DNA of 64,000 nucleotides from Warburgia ugandensis (lineage: Eukaryota > Streptophyta > Magnoliopsida > Canellales > Canellaceae): NCBI GenBank assembly GCA_035236585.1, contig CP141139.1:51033217-51097216 (forward strand), given 5' to 3'. The notes beneath the pieces are model-generated. The model saw only the letters and a program-made list of their open reading frames with translations. It had not been told where the DNA came from and searched no databases. Position numbers and translations under genes: made by a program. Positions 1 to 10,885 of the stretch are shown piece by piece (positions within the stretch are counted from its first letter, which is position 1; each line of letters begins with the position of its first letter).

Positions 1-560
1 TATCTTTAGACTTTAGCTTATTAATAAAATTGCATACAATTAGTTCATCTTATTACCCTTTTTATAGAGTCTTTAATGAAAATTAAGCTTGGAACACTTA
101 TTGCGCGTTAGCTACATGTACATAGTCTACATCAAAGGGTGAGTATGACGTAGAGATCCTAAAGAAAATTAGTAGAGACTTATAACCCATGTGAGAGTAG
201 AGCCATTCTTCCTTTGTAAGGGTTATACATAAATTAATATTTTTCTACAACAGACACTAATTTGTAGTTGATCTCATTATCCCTTGTTTTAGACAACTAT
301 TGAGAACAATTGTTCAAAGACTATAGTAGATATGTCTTTAGATTATAGACACATTTAATTCATATGAAACCTAATAAATGATAAAAGCCATTCTTGATTA
401 ACCAAGAGCTTGTATCCCACTTTAAGTTATTTGTTGCTATTCAGCCCTTTGAGCCTTACATTATAGCACTTTCTTATGATCCAATTAACCATTGCCCATA
501 TTAACCCTACGATTTATCCATTATTTATTTTATGTTAAAAATATGCAGAGATGGTTTGAG
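1..560 (+). mobile_element. 3' internal region of an Athila/Tat-like LTR element (fragment)
   Basis: The first half kilobase carries no coding frame. Read on the plus strand, it matches the reverse complement of about 35,080-35,300 and, less closely, of about 28,990-29,300. The shared words include a long match around 1-60 (AACTAATTGTAT-type sequence when reversed) and one around 105-240 (AGAGATCCTAAA followed by GAGACTTATAACC). Both partner copies lie downstream of integrase or gag remnants in a minus-strand Athila/Tat-like complex. This stretch is therefore inferred to be the noncoding 3' internal part of a related element inserted in the opposite orientation and cut by the window edge. The right edge is a guess. 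Confidence 0.55.
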
Positions 561-2006
561 CAATATATGAGAAATAGATGCTCAGCCTGCAATGTCCAAT
601 AAAGATGTTGAAGTAGTGAACTATTGGCACCATAGTAGTGGTAGAACCAATAAAAAGAAGAATGTTCACTCTCATGTGTGAAAACAAGATTATTAATACT
701 TCAGTAGAAGACCTTTACATATTATTCAAAACAATTAGTTTACCCTTATAAAACTCTCTTTGATAACCTAATTTTAAGCCTTATGTTTTATCCTAGTAAA
801 AGACCTACCTTTATCTTAGGAGTAGTATGGCATAGGTGTGAAAATGTATGAGGAAGGATTATGGTGGAGTGCAACATTCTTAATATTTTGCATCCTTTCC
901 ATGAGACCAACTATCATTTCTTTATTACCATTCTTCCTTCGATATACATTATTCCACTCACATATCCAAGAAGACTATCATTACCCACTTTAGAGTGACT
1001 TCTTTCTAAGTGTTGACTGTATCTTGTGAGATTTGAAATCAAAGTGTATTTCGGAAGGAAATATGGGTTAAAGCTTACATAGAGACTATAAATTGTGTTT
1101 ATATTAGCTATTCACACATACATACACATTTTGAGGTTTGAATATTAGTGGAATGCCTTTAGCATAAGTGTAGGATTTTGAACTAATGTTCAACATTTTA
1201 ATAATCTAAAGTTGGATATTTAATGTCCACTAAATAGAAGCAAATTATTTGAGAAAAATGAAGGAATTACCACAAAGGTTTTGTGTTTAGAAAAATTTTG
1301 GGTAGAATTTGAATCCAAATCTAATGTTTATGGGTATCATTTTTGGAAACCCTCATGATGTAACTCATTCAATAGGGATAAACTAGGAGTTTAAAGGCTT
1401 TCTATATATGTTAAATGGAAATGGAAAAAATTGCAAAAGTGGTTAGGATTTTCTATTTTCATCTTTCTTTTCTCTTTTGTATTTTACTCAAGAAGTAGAA
1501 AAATGTAAGTCTTGGGTATTTAATATACTCATAATTATTACAATTAATACCCTTGGAAATTGCATTTCCAAATCCTTGAATCATTCAATTCATCACTAAT
1601 TAGGGTTTATTTCGTACTTACATTGCTATGATTAAACAGAGTAGTTTATGTATTCTCGGTGATTTGAAACACTAAAAGGAATCCAGTATGTCATCCAAGA
1701 GAAGCCTAGGACCCATAGCAGCTTATATACCTCTCTCTCACTCCTTCACATGTATAAGGGGCCACATGAGAGCATATTATTTTCCTCTGAATTGATGGTA
1801 AATACTCATACTTGACTCCTGGTAATTTAGTATTTTTAAGTTGTTTCCTCTTATTTCCTCTTTTGACATTTTCTAGTGAGATGTCTTGCCTCTACACCAT
1901 TGTAACACTTAAAGTTGATAACATGGTAGGATTTGTTGGAATGATATTGCCTGCATCATGGGCATGGTGTAGAGTTGGCACCTTTCCATTGTTGTTAAAC
2001 TAAGTG
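561..2006. other. AT-rich stretch without recognisable gene
   Basis: No reading frame here has protein-like composition, and I recognise no domain, RNA gene or terminal repeat. It may be the continuation of the retroelement 3' region to its left, but I could not align it to another part of the window with confidence. A 63-residue open frame at 1,812-2,003 is isolated and has no recognisable features, so I do not call it a gene. Confidence 0.4.
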
Positions 2007-2690
2007 TAATATGAGTAATATGTAATTCCATGAATAATAAATATAAACTTCAAAAAAGCAAGCCATTGGAGGACTTGAAGAAGACTTCCAATGGTTGGGA
2101 TTTGGAGTTACTTTGGAGTTAAAAATCTTGGCCAAGGAGACAACCTTTTGGAGAGCTTATAAGAGGTAGGGCCCAATAGGAATTTGACTAATGTAGACTT
2201 AGATTTAAGCCATAAAAATCAAGGACCTTGGAATGAATTTTGTAGAGTTTTTGGGTGATATAGATTGTAGCATGGTGACTAGTTTAATGTTGTTGTTTTT
2301 TTGAAGCATGTTAACTTGGTTTATGTAGCTCCTAAGTCTAATCCATGTTATTGCTATGAAATATTAGTGAAATATGTATGGGAGTAAGCTATGGTTTTTT
2401 GATGTCTTGAATGTTGGGAGCATGGTGTTAAATGGATTGTGAGGCCTCATCATATGGAACATTAAATGAATGGAAACACAAGGGTGAATACCAGCTAGGA
2501 ACACCCATGCATTTCCACCCTTCTGAATGAAATTTCTATGCCACTTTTGAGGACTTTAGTGAAGGATTCATGGGGCTTAACATACTCAAAATTTTGGGAA
2601 AAATGATGGAGTCTTGATAGTGGTTGGTTGTAATATGAGTACTATGTAAATCCCATGAATAAGGAATAATAAATATTAACTACAAAAAAT
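2007..2690 (+). repeat. LTR fragment flanked by about 55-bp direct repeats
   Basis: Positions about 2,059-2,628 repeat part of the LTR of the large element to the right. They align with about 3,430-4,540 and with about 16,035-16,600, for example CCATTGGAGGACTTGAAGAA followed by GGAGACAACCTT. The fragment lacks the 544-bp insertion present in the 5' LTR, reading straight through CTCCTAAGTCTAATCCATG at about 2,326-2,345. On both sides lies a near-identical block starting GTAATATGAGTA (about 2,007-2,058 and 2,629-2,690), which also contains CCATGAATAA and AATAATAAATAT. The origin of these flanking repeats is unclear. Confidence 0.7.
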
Positions 2691-3706
2691 TGAGTAATTT
2701 TTTATTTTTACCTCACTTTAATAGTTCTTTCTACCTCTCTCTATAAACTATCAAGGACCAAATTTATTAAAGAGTGGTGAGGGAGAGAATAAGACGTGTT
2801 TTGAAGAGCAAATGTAGAGTGGGAGAGTGGTGTAGGATGTATGTAATGAATGAAGGCCTAGGTGGAAGAGCTTTGAAGGCTTTAATTAGAAGTGTAATGC
2901 ATAGAATATTAGTGTGCCCTAGAGTCATAATACTATGAATAACCTAAAGTTATAAGGGCTTAGATAGCTAATAGATAAAAGCTAATTAATATAGGCTAGA
3001 TTTATATGTGAATATGAGAAGCTAGAAGGATATAATAGGCATACCATATGAGAATAGATACAATAACTACAAACTATCATAGTTAACATGGGACAAACCA
3101 AATGGGGATTGGCCTTGCTTGCATGAGTAGCCATGCTCCCACATTTTTCCATGGGGGAAGGCAGCTGGCCTCATACATGCTAAAGCAGTTGCCATGTGTC
3201 ATTGGAGGAGAATATGGGTGTATAAGAGAGGGGAGATAGCCATGATGCCTCCCTCCAATTCCCCATGCGACTACACCAAAGGTCCCATTATGAGAGCTCC
3301 ATTGTTGAGGGTTAGTGAACAAGACTCAGGAAAGATGTGAACTTGAAGGAGGTTGTAGCTGCATTGAAGGTTTATTTTAGTTGGGAAATTAGTGGATAGA
3401 TCCTAGAAGCAATCCCATAGAGTGGAGGAATGGAGAGCCATTGGAGAACATGAAGAAGTTGTCCAAGGGTTAGGATTAAGAGCTACTTTAAAACATGAAA
3501 TCTTGGGCATAGAGAAGAATTTTGAAGAGCTTCTAAGAGGTAGGTTGGAATAGGAATATGAAAAATGTATACTTAGGTTTAAGCCATAAAAATCAAGGGT
3601 TTTGGAATGGATTTCATAGAGGTATTGGATGACATATACTATAGCATGTAGGTGGTTTATTGTTGGTTTTATTGAAGCATGTTAACTTGATTTCTATAGC
3701 TCCTAA

Positions 3707-4250
3707 GCTTTAAAGTCATTTACCAAAAAATGACTTTAAAAGTCTCTACTTTTAAAGTCATTTATTGGTAAATGGCACTAAATGACTTTAAAAGTAGACA
3801 CTAATAAAGTCATTTACACTAAATGACTTTACTATGCACAACCAAATTTACACTAATCATTATCTAACATCTTTGATTTTTAAATAACAATTTACAAAAA
3901 TTTTGAATTATGTGAAATCAAAGTCAAAATAAAATAATTTTCAAATTCTTAATTTTTTGAGATATCAAAAATGAAAATTTTATAGACATTAAATCTAATG
4001 TTAATACCTCAACATTGTAATTGTACTCAAAAAAAAATTTCTAAAGACTCTAAGTTTGATGTAATCGAAATTCAAATGAATATGTTCTGATTTTCTTGAA
4101 AAGGATAATTTGGTAATTTGACATAGTAGGCCTCACTTGTATAAATTTGAGAATTGAGTAGCTCTCATCTATATTTTTTTTATTGTAATTATATAACTAA
4201 ACAATTAAGTAGTAAAAACAATGTAATTTTTAAGTATAAAATTTTCCAAA
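3707..4250. mobile_element. 544-bp insertion with alternating AAAGTCATTTA repeats, MITE-like
   Basis: The stretch is present only in the 5' LTR. The two other copies of the same LTR segment (about 2,326-2,345 and 16,300-16,320) read through the site, giving two empty-site comparisons. Its first 125 bp contain the word AAAGTCATTTA and its reverse complement alternating about six times, able to fold into several hairpins. The rest is very AT-rich and noncoding. I see no clear target-site duplication or long terminal inverted repeat. It may therefore be a miniature transposon with decayed ends or another kind of insertion. Confidence 0.55.
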
Positions 4251-4844
4251 TCTAATCCATGTTACTAATATAAAATATCAATAAAATATGTATGAGAATA
4301 TGCTATGGTTTTGCGATTTTTTAAATGTCAGAAGCATGATCTTAAATAGATTGCTATGCCTTATCATTTGGACTGTTAGATGAATCGAAATTCAAGGGTG
4401 GATTTCAGCTAGGAACACCCCTACATTTTCACCATTTTGGATGGAAACTTTTGGTTTTTTCAATGAAGGTTTACTGGGGCTTAACATACTAAAAATTTGG
4501 GGAAAAAGAGGGAGTTTTGACTGTGGTTGAGGGGCTAACAGTTGACTTCATTTCCTAGATCTTTGGCTGAAATGGGGTGTCAATTTTATTCCAATTATTG
4601 TGGATAACCACTGTTATACTTTGATGGAAATGCCAAAATTTCATTTCAAAATTTCACTCGTATCAGTAAGTACATTTCCATGTAAAAAAATTTAAAAGAT
4701 GGTGCCAAATTGAAGTGGAATTCACCACCTAGCTAAAGTAGCACCCTGCTAGAAGCTGCAGGGATGTGTTTCACTATGGATGAGCCTGAGGAATGTATCT
4801 GCTAACATTTATGCATGAAATGGCTTGAATTTTTACTATATAAT

Positions 4845-6384
4845 GTGATATTATCAGTTAACATATGATCCATGTGAATTACCCTAAAAATATTCATGTT
4901 AGAGGAGTTTCTTAGGGAGAATGATAAAATCACTCACTGGAATTACAGTGAGTCATTTCAATTAAGTGACGAATGGGTGGACTAGCTACTAATTTCTATG
5001 TGTGAAATTGACTTCATTATGCTTCTAACTTATAATAATATAAGTTATCTTGAGAATAAATCCATTTCCCTTCAATGAAATGCACATTTGTTATTATTTC
5101 TGTTGAGATTTGTAAAATCACTCCTTGGTGGAAACTACAAGGAGACATTTCATTAACTGTTGGTTTCATCGTGTTAGCTACCACTACATTGAAGTTTAAA
5201 TGCTCAAATTTCATTATAAAATCCTAGTACTATCAGTTTTCATGTGAACTAGGCAAAGGATTACTTAAAAAGTTTAATGAGTGCGACTAAATTGCTAAGG
5301 GGATGAAAACACTCACTATTGGAAAATTCAGGGAGACGTGTGATAAAGGTGAGCCTCAAGTTGGGGATGTGAGGCCATTTCCTTTGGAATTGGTTGTGGA
5401 ATTTTATCCTCATTTGAGGCTTTATGACTACTTGATGGATGACATGTGAATGGCATGGGTGGAGATGATTTTGGACAATGAAATGTAAGATGGAAATAAA
5501 TTTGGGGTGAAATCCTAGAAAGATAAATTAATTTGATAATGTTAAATGTAACCATTATCACTAATAACTTGGAAGTCTTGCTATTTGAAGTGTATGGAAT
5601 TAAATCAAGATCATGTCATATTATCAGTTAACATATGATCCATGTGAATTACCCTAAAAATATTCATGTTAGACGTGTTTCTTAGGGAGAATGATAAAAT
5701 CACTCACTGGAATTACAATGAGTCATTTCAATTAAGTGATGAATGGGTGGGCTAGCTACTGACTTCTATGTGTGAAATTGCCTCCATTATACTTCTAACT
5801 TATAATAATATAAGTTATCTTGAGAATAAATCCATTTCTCCTCAATGAAATGCACATTTATTATTATTTCTATTGAGATTTGTAAAATCACTCCTTGGTG
5901 GAAACTACAAGGAGGCATTTCATTAACTGTTGGTTTCGTCATGTTAGCTACCACTACATTGAAGTTTAAATGATCAATTTTTGTTATAAAATCTTAGTAC
6001 TATCAGTTTGCATGTGAACTAGGCAAAGGATTACTTAAAAAGTTTAATGAGTGTGACTAAATTACTAAGGGATGAAAACACTCACTGTTGGAAAATTCAA
6101 GGAGACGTGTGATAAAGGTGGGCCTCAAGTTGGGGATGTGAGGCCGTTTCCTTTGGAATTGGTTGTGGAATTTGATCCTCATTTGAGGCTTTATGACTAC
6201 TTGATGGATGACATGTGGATGGGATGGGTGGAGATGATGTTGGACAATGAAATGTAAGATGGAAATAAATTTGGGGTGAAATCCTGGAAAGATAAATTAA
6301 TTTGATAATGTTAAATGTAACCATTATCACTAATAACTTGGACATCTTGATATTTGAAGTTTATGGACTTAAATCAAGATCATA
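4845..6384 (+). repeat. 770-bp tandem duplication inside the 5' LTR
   Basis: Two head-to-tail copies, about 4,845-5,614 and 5,615-6,384, are nearly identical. Both begin around ATTATCAGTTAACATATGATCC and end around TTAAATCAAGATCAT. The offset between matching words is 770 bp. The 3' LTR has one copy (about 16,907-17,677), which differs from both much more than they differ from each other. The duplication therefore arose long after the element inserted. Confidence 0.9.
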
Positions 6385-8775
6385 AGCAACCATAATCCAA
6401 GGATTAAAATAATAAAAATATGTGAAATACAACCCATATAACATGATTTACTTGTAGGATGATAAGAATGAAAGTGGACAAATGAATACACCAAGTTCTA
6501 ATTAGGTGTGGGGGTGAAAGAAGGCTAACCTTGTTGGGTGGAAATATAATAAAATTGGACTCTATAATCTTCAATTCCTAAATTCATAATCAACCCAATA
6601 TAATAGGTAATCACTCAAGTAAGCTATTAGTAACATGCATGATCTAGCATGGGAATTAAGATGGAATAAGTTGAAAATCCCCAAGTCCTAGCCTAAACAA
6701 ATGTTGTAGCTCATGGATAAGTTTCACTTCAAGACACTATAGGTTAAGTGGACACCTAAAAGATTTAATAATACTAGGTCATGTAGGATATTCATAAAAG
6801 AGACATGTATGCCTAATTCACTAAGTTAGAGACTACATTAAACTAAGGGAATTAGTGGTTATTCTAAGCTAGTTGGACATATATGAGTTGGCAATCCTAG
6901 TGTTTACTATCCTTAGGATATTCATAAAAGAGTGTAAGTTCAATTGGTTTGATTAAGATGAAATATAAATAAAGGATAAATACCTTAAGTGTGAACGATA
7001 GAGTCAAAATGATTGAAAAGAAACTAGCTAACAACACTTATCTTAGGTAGTTCATGATAGTACACATTGAAAAGTCTAGCTCATGAATGGATAAGAATTT
7101 ATTAAGATCTAATCCACATGAAAAGGGTTATACTCATTCTAAATGAAGGAAACCTAACTTTTGATGAGAATACTAAGGACACTTACATGTGAAATCATAG
7201 GATAGCTTCATACTCGTATAATGTAATACGAAATTATCATAAATGAAAACCTTATTTTGCATCACTTAGCATGGTTGCACATGGCATACCATTTGATTCA
7301 TTGTATGGAATTATGGAACTTGAAGACCATAGCTTAGGGCATGCAAGGATTATGCATCAAAGGTTTTCACACTATTGAAGGGAATGAGATTCCATGTTTT
7401 CATGTATGGCTTTAGATGTTGTTTTATTTTCATGTGATGATTTGACAATCAATGTTTTTTGGTAAGTGCTTTATGAGTAGTAGTAAGTCATAGAGGCAAT
7501 TGCCCTATTAGCAACTGTAAGTCCTAAGGAGACTATCCTAAGAGGAGCAGATGGCCTCTATCCTCTAATTAAGACTTGATATCAACTCGATAGGAGCTTA
7601 ATTCAGGAATAGGCTTCATGGAAATGCTCTCAAGATGCAGTTGGTACACCATGAGGGCCAGTGATATTTCATGTGGTATCCATAGTAAATGATGTGGCGA
7701 TGGTAGTCACCTATGGTGAAGGTGGTATCCTATGATTATAGGTGTTAGGTGTTGGATTGTGGAGATGTTCGACATGTCAAACACTCTTAGGTGTCTAGGC
7801 CTTAAACTTGATGGTAGGACCATATACCATCTAGTTTTCGTCGATCGATTTCCATTTTGATGGATGTGAGTTTTCATACTCATATTTGATAGTGGATTGA
7901 GTCTTTGACTCATGGATTGCCTTGAAATTTATCAAATTGATGTTTTATCAAACTTGGCTTATGAATGATTGGATTTTGGGAACATTGGGTGTGATTTTCA
8001 TTTGTATTCTCTCACTTTATGAAATGACTATGAATTCTAAGTATTAATGATGGTAAGGATATGGTATGAATTTTTGAAATGTAGAGAAATGTTAACAGAC
8101 TGACTTGAATGTAGTACTTCAAATATTTAAGTGTAAACTTAACCATGAAATGACACTTGTTGAACCATCACACTTGACCTATATTAGCATGAGACATTCA
8201 CGAGTTATGCTTACATTAAATATATATATATATGCCTATATGTGTATTAGAGTATAGTTGGCTATGTATTTTAGTTGGTTGGTTTATATTAGTCTTATTC
8301 CTAGTGATGGGTTGTGCTCACCCCTTACAATAACAATTTTAGGTCATAGTACAAGGAGATTGACAGTGAAGGAGAAGGGGAAGGCTAAAGTGACAAGTAC
8401 CTGAGAATAGATTATGGCTACGCTCTTAGTGATTTTGGGCTTAGATTTTGTTGTATAGGGAGTACTCTAGATGTATATATTTGTTTTATGTTGACACTTG
8501 GGACTGTAAAACTTTAAACAACACTTTATGTTATGAATGCTGGTTATTTATAGTTTTAATTGTGACAATAGATCCTATGCATTGTACATCTAATCCCTTC
8601 TCATGTTAGATAATTATTTTACTTCTATGTGGTGACTTTGAAGAGGTAACACCTGGCTTGAAGAGGGGTATTGCAAAGCACCTATATTATATAACATAAT
8701 TAAACTCTTCAAAAATAAGGAAATTTTTGCTACCTTTCCTACGAAATTCAAATAATAGTTCAAAAAAACTAGGAT

Positions 8776-8787
8776 GAGTATCAAAGG
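8776..8787 (+). other. Primer binding site (tRNA-iMet type, degenerate)
   Basis: GAGTATCAAAGG directly at the 5' LTR end resembles the TGGTATCAGAGC site used by many plant LTR elements. It marks the start of minus-strand DNA synthesis. The degeneracy matches the age of the element. Confidence 0.6.
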
Positions 8788-9089
8788 ACATTCCATGCTG
8801 CTCACAACTAGAATCCCAATAAAATCATAGGTGTCAATAGTTAGGAAGTTAGATCTAGGATGTAGGGAGATGTCTTGGTTAGGAATCTCATATCAGTTTG
8901 GTTGGTTTTAGATGCCTCCCAAAGACCCAGTTCAAGTCTCCCTTTACCTTTAGGTGGAAAATTGTTGAGAGAACCCATGGTAACTCCACTGATGATTTTG
9001 TGGAGCTTCTCATGCAGAGGATGAAGTAGCAGTTGCAAAACCTAGCTATGGCATCTAGGACAGGAGGAGTATTAGATTTGGAGGAGGAT

Positions 9090-9430
9090 GAGCATCTTAG
9101 AGTGTACAACTTGTTGAAGAGGTTTAGGAGGATCTCTCCTAAGTTCTCAAGTAGTGATGGGCCAGAGGTAGTAGAGACCTAGCTATTTGATGTAGAAAGG
9201 ATATTTAATGCCATGGGAATGCTAGATGATAGGTAGGTAGCTATTGACACTTTCATTCTAATTGGCGAGGTGGCATTTTGGTTGCCTATTGCACAACCAA
9301 ACTTCTTTGTGGGTGGTGATGTCATTGCATGGGATGACTTTAAGGCATCTTCACAGATATGTTCGTCCCTCCTAATGTACAAGAGAAGATGGAGCTAGAG
9401 TTCTTGAGGCTTGTGCAGGCTGCAATAAGA
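9090..9430 (+). pseudogene. gag (capsid) remnant, Ty3/gypsy
   Basis: The frame around 9,115-9,420 reads with in-frame stops as a plant Ty3/gypsy capsid. It has a start resembling FRRISPKFSSSDGPEVVE, a stop where the conserved tryptophan codon of this family usually lies, then LFDVERIFNAMGM. Further on come ITWDDFK-like and FVPPNVQEKMELEFLRL segments. The last is the usual run of charged residues before the zinc-knuckle region. The knuckle itself is not recognisable. At least two stops and a frameshift break it, so no protein is expected. Confidence 0.75.
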
Positions 9431-9454
9431 TCAGATAAGAGACTTAGAGATGAT

Positions 9455-9600
9455 CTAATCATCTTAGTTATGATAGACTTCAACATATATAGGTGTTGAT
9501 TGGTTAGCTAAGCACAAAGCTTTAGTCAACTATAAGAAGAAATAGGTGACCTTGTACACTCTAGATGGAGATCCTTTACTTGTCTAAAGGTGATTGGATG
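9455..9600 (+). pseudogene. Protease / linker remnant, Ty3/gypsy
   Basis: The translated stretch MIDFN...GVDWLAKHKALVNYKKK matches the region just after the retropepsin active site in plant Ty3/gypsy elements, which normally reads DFDVILGMDWL. The catalytic DSG segment is not seen. The remnant is short and contains stops. Confidence 0.65.
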
Positions 9601-9734
9601 CTTCAGGTGTGAGTATCATCTCTACTGCTTGAGCCAGCTTGCCTCTTGTCTAACGGATGTCAGGCTTATCTAGCCCATGTGGAGACTCATGAAAAATTGA
9701 TGTCCTGTATATAGGAAATTGACTTAGTATAGAG

Positions 9735-10885
9735 TTAAGGGATGTGTTCCCTGAGGAGTTGCCTAGTTACCACCCAAGCAAGAGATGGAGTTCACCATTG
9801 AGCTATTATATGGAGTGGATCCTATCTCAAAGGCTCATGTTATGGTTCCTATTGAATTGAAGGAGTTGAAGGTGCAGCTATAGGAGTTGTTGGATCAAGG
9901 ATTCATTCACCCAAGTGTTTCATCATGGGGAGCACTAATCCTATTTGTGAAGAAGAAGGATAGCTCCTTGCGGTTGTGTGTGGATTATAGAGCATTGAAT
10001 GATGTAAGAGTGAAGAACTAGTATCTATTACCTCATAGCAATGATCTCTTTGACCAATTGCTGTTAGGAAACGTATTTTCAAAGACCAATTAAGGACTGG
10101 CTACCATCAACTTAGGATATGGGATGAAGATATTCCTAAGACAATGTTCCAAAATCGGTATGGTCATTACGAGTTCCTAGTGATACCATTCAAGTTGAAA
10201 AATGTGCTCGCAACATTCATGGATTTGATGAACCAGGTATTCAGGAATTACCTGGGTAAGTTTGTGATCATATTTATCAATGATACCCTTTCTACTTAGT
10301 AGTGTAGAGGATCATTAGGAGCACTTGAGGATAGTGTTGATCATACTACATACTCATTAGTTGTATGTTAAGTTCTCTAAGTGTGAGTTTTGGTTGGACG
10401 AGGTTCATTTCCTTGGTCATATAATATCCAAGGATAGAGTTGCTGCTGAACCTCAAAAAGTGGATGCAGTTGCTAAGTGGGAGAGGCCCAAGACTGTGAC
10501 TGAGGTGTGCAACTTCCTTGGTCTAGCAGGATATTAAAAATGCTTCATAGAGGGCTCTCCTATATTCCACAGTCATTGACTACTCTAACCAAGAAGGATC
10601 AGAAGTTTGTTTGGATGAAAGGTTGTGAGAGGAGTCTTTGGGGGTTGAAGGAAACACATACTTCTACAGCACTTTTTCCCTTACTAGAGGGAAATGAAGT
10701 CTATGTAGTTTATAGCTATGCTTTAGGAAAGGGATTAAGGTGTGTTATCATGTAGAATGGTAGGGTGATTGCGTATGCCTCTAGATAGTTGAAGAATCAT
10801 GAATAGAACTATCCCACACATGACTTAAAGCTTGCCCCAATTGTATTTGCTATGTAGATATGGTGGCACTATTTGATGTCTTTAA
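9735..10885 (+). pseudogene. Reverse transcriptase and first part of RNase H, Ty3/gypsy
   Basis: Reading across frameshifts, the RT signature blocks appear in order: [43 protein letters not shown], then [10 protein letters not shown] at about 10,261-10,290. The last is the active-site block; its first aspartate is replaced by asparagine (10,273-10,284), so the enzyme would be dead even if translated. After it follow KFSKCEFWLDEVHFLGHIIS and VDAVAKWERPKTVTEVCNFLGLAGY. RNase H begins with LTTLTKKDQKFVW, and its first catalytic aspartate is replaced by tyrosine (VVYSYALGKGL). The sequence is cut at about 10,885 inside the HYL-type motif and resumes near 13,735. Confidence 0.85.

Larger units (their letters stand above)
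2790..8780 (+). repeat. 5' LTR of the large Ty3/gypsy element (about 6 kb)
   Basis: It aligns over its length with the 3' LTR at 15,339-20,250, though with visible divergence. It is longer by about 1.1 kb, mainly through a 544-bp insertion (3,707-4,250) and a 770-bp tandem duplication (4,845-6,384). It ends AGGATGAGTA where the other LTR ends GGGATGTTACA. Just before its start (about 2,747-2,789) lies GGACCAAATTTATTAAAGAG followed by a purine run. This is the same gag-pol terminus and polypurine tract that precedes the 3' LTR. Seeing that internal motif upstream of a 5' LTR suggests a formerly tandem or recombined element. Confidence 0.8.

Noticed and set aside
5328-6345. Similar minus-strand open frames at 5,328-5,561, 6,097-6,345 and 17,352-17,627
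   Set aside because: They recur only because the LTR segment is repeated. They have no domain, their ends differ, and they lie in LTR DNA.
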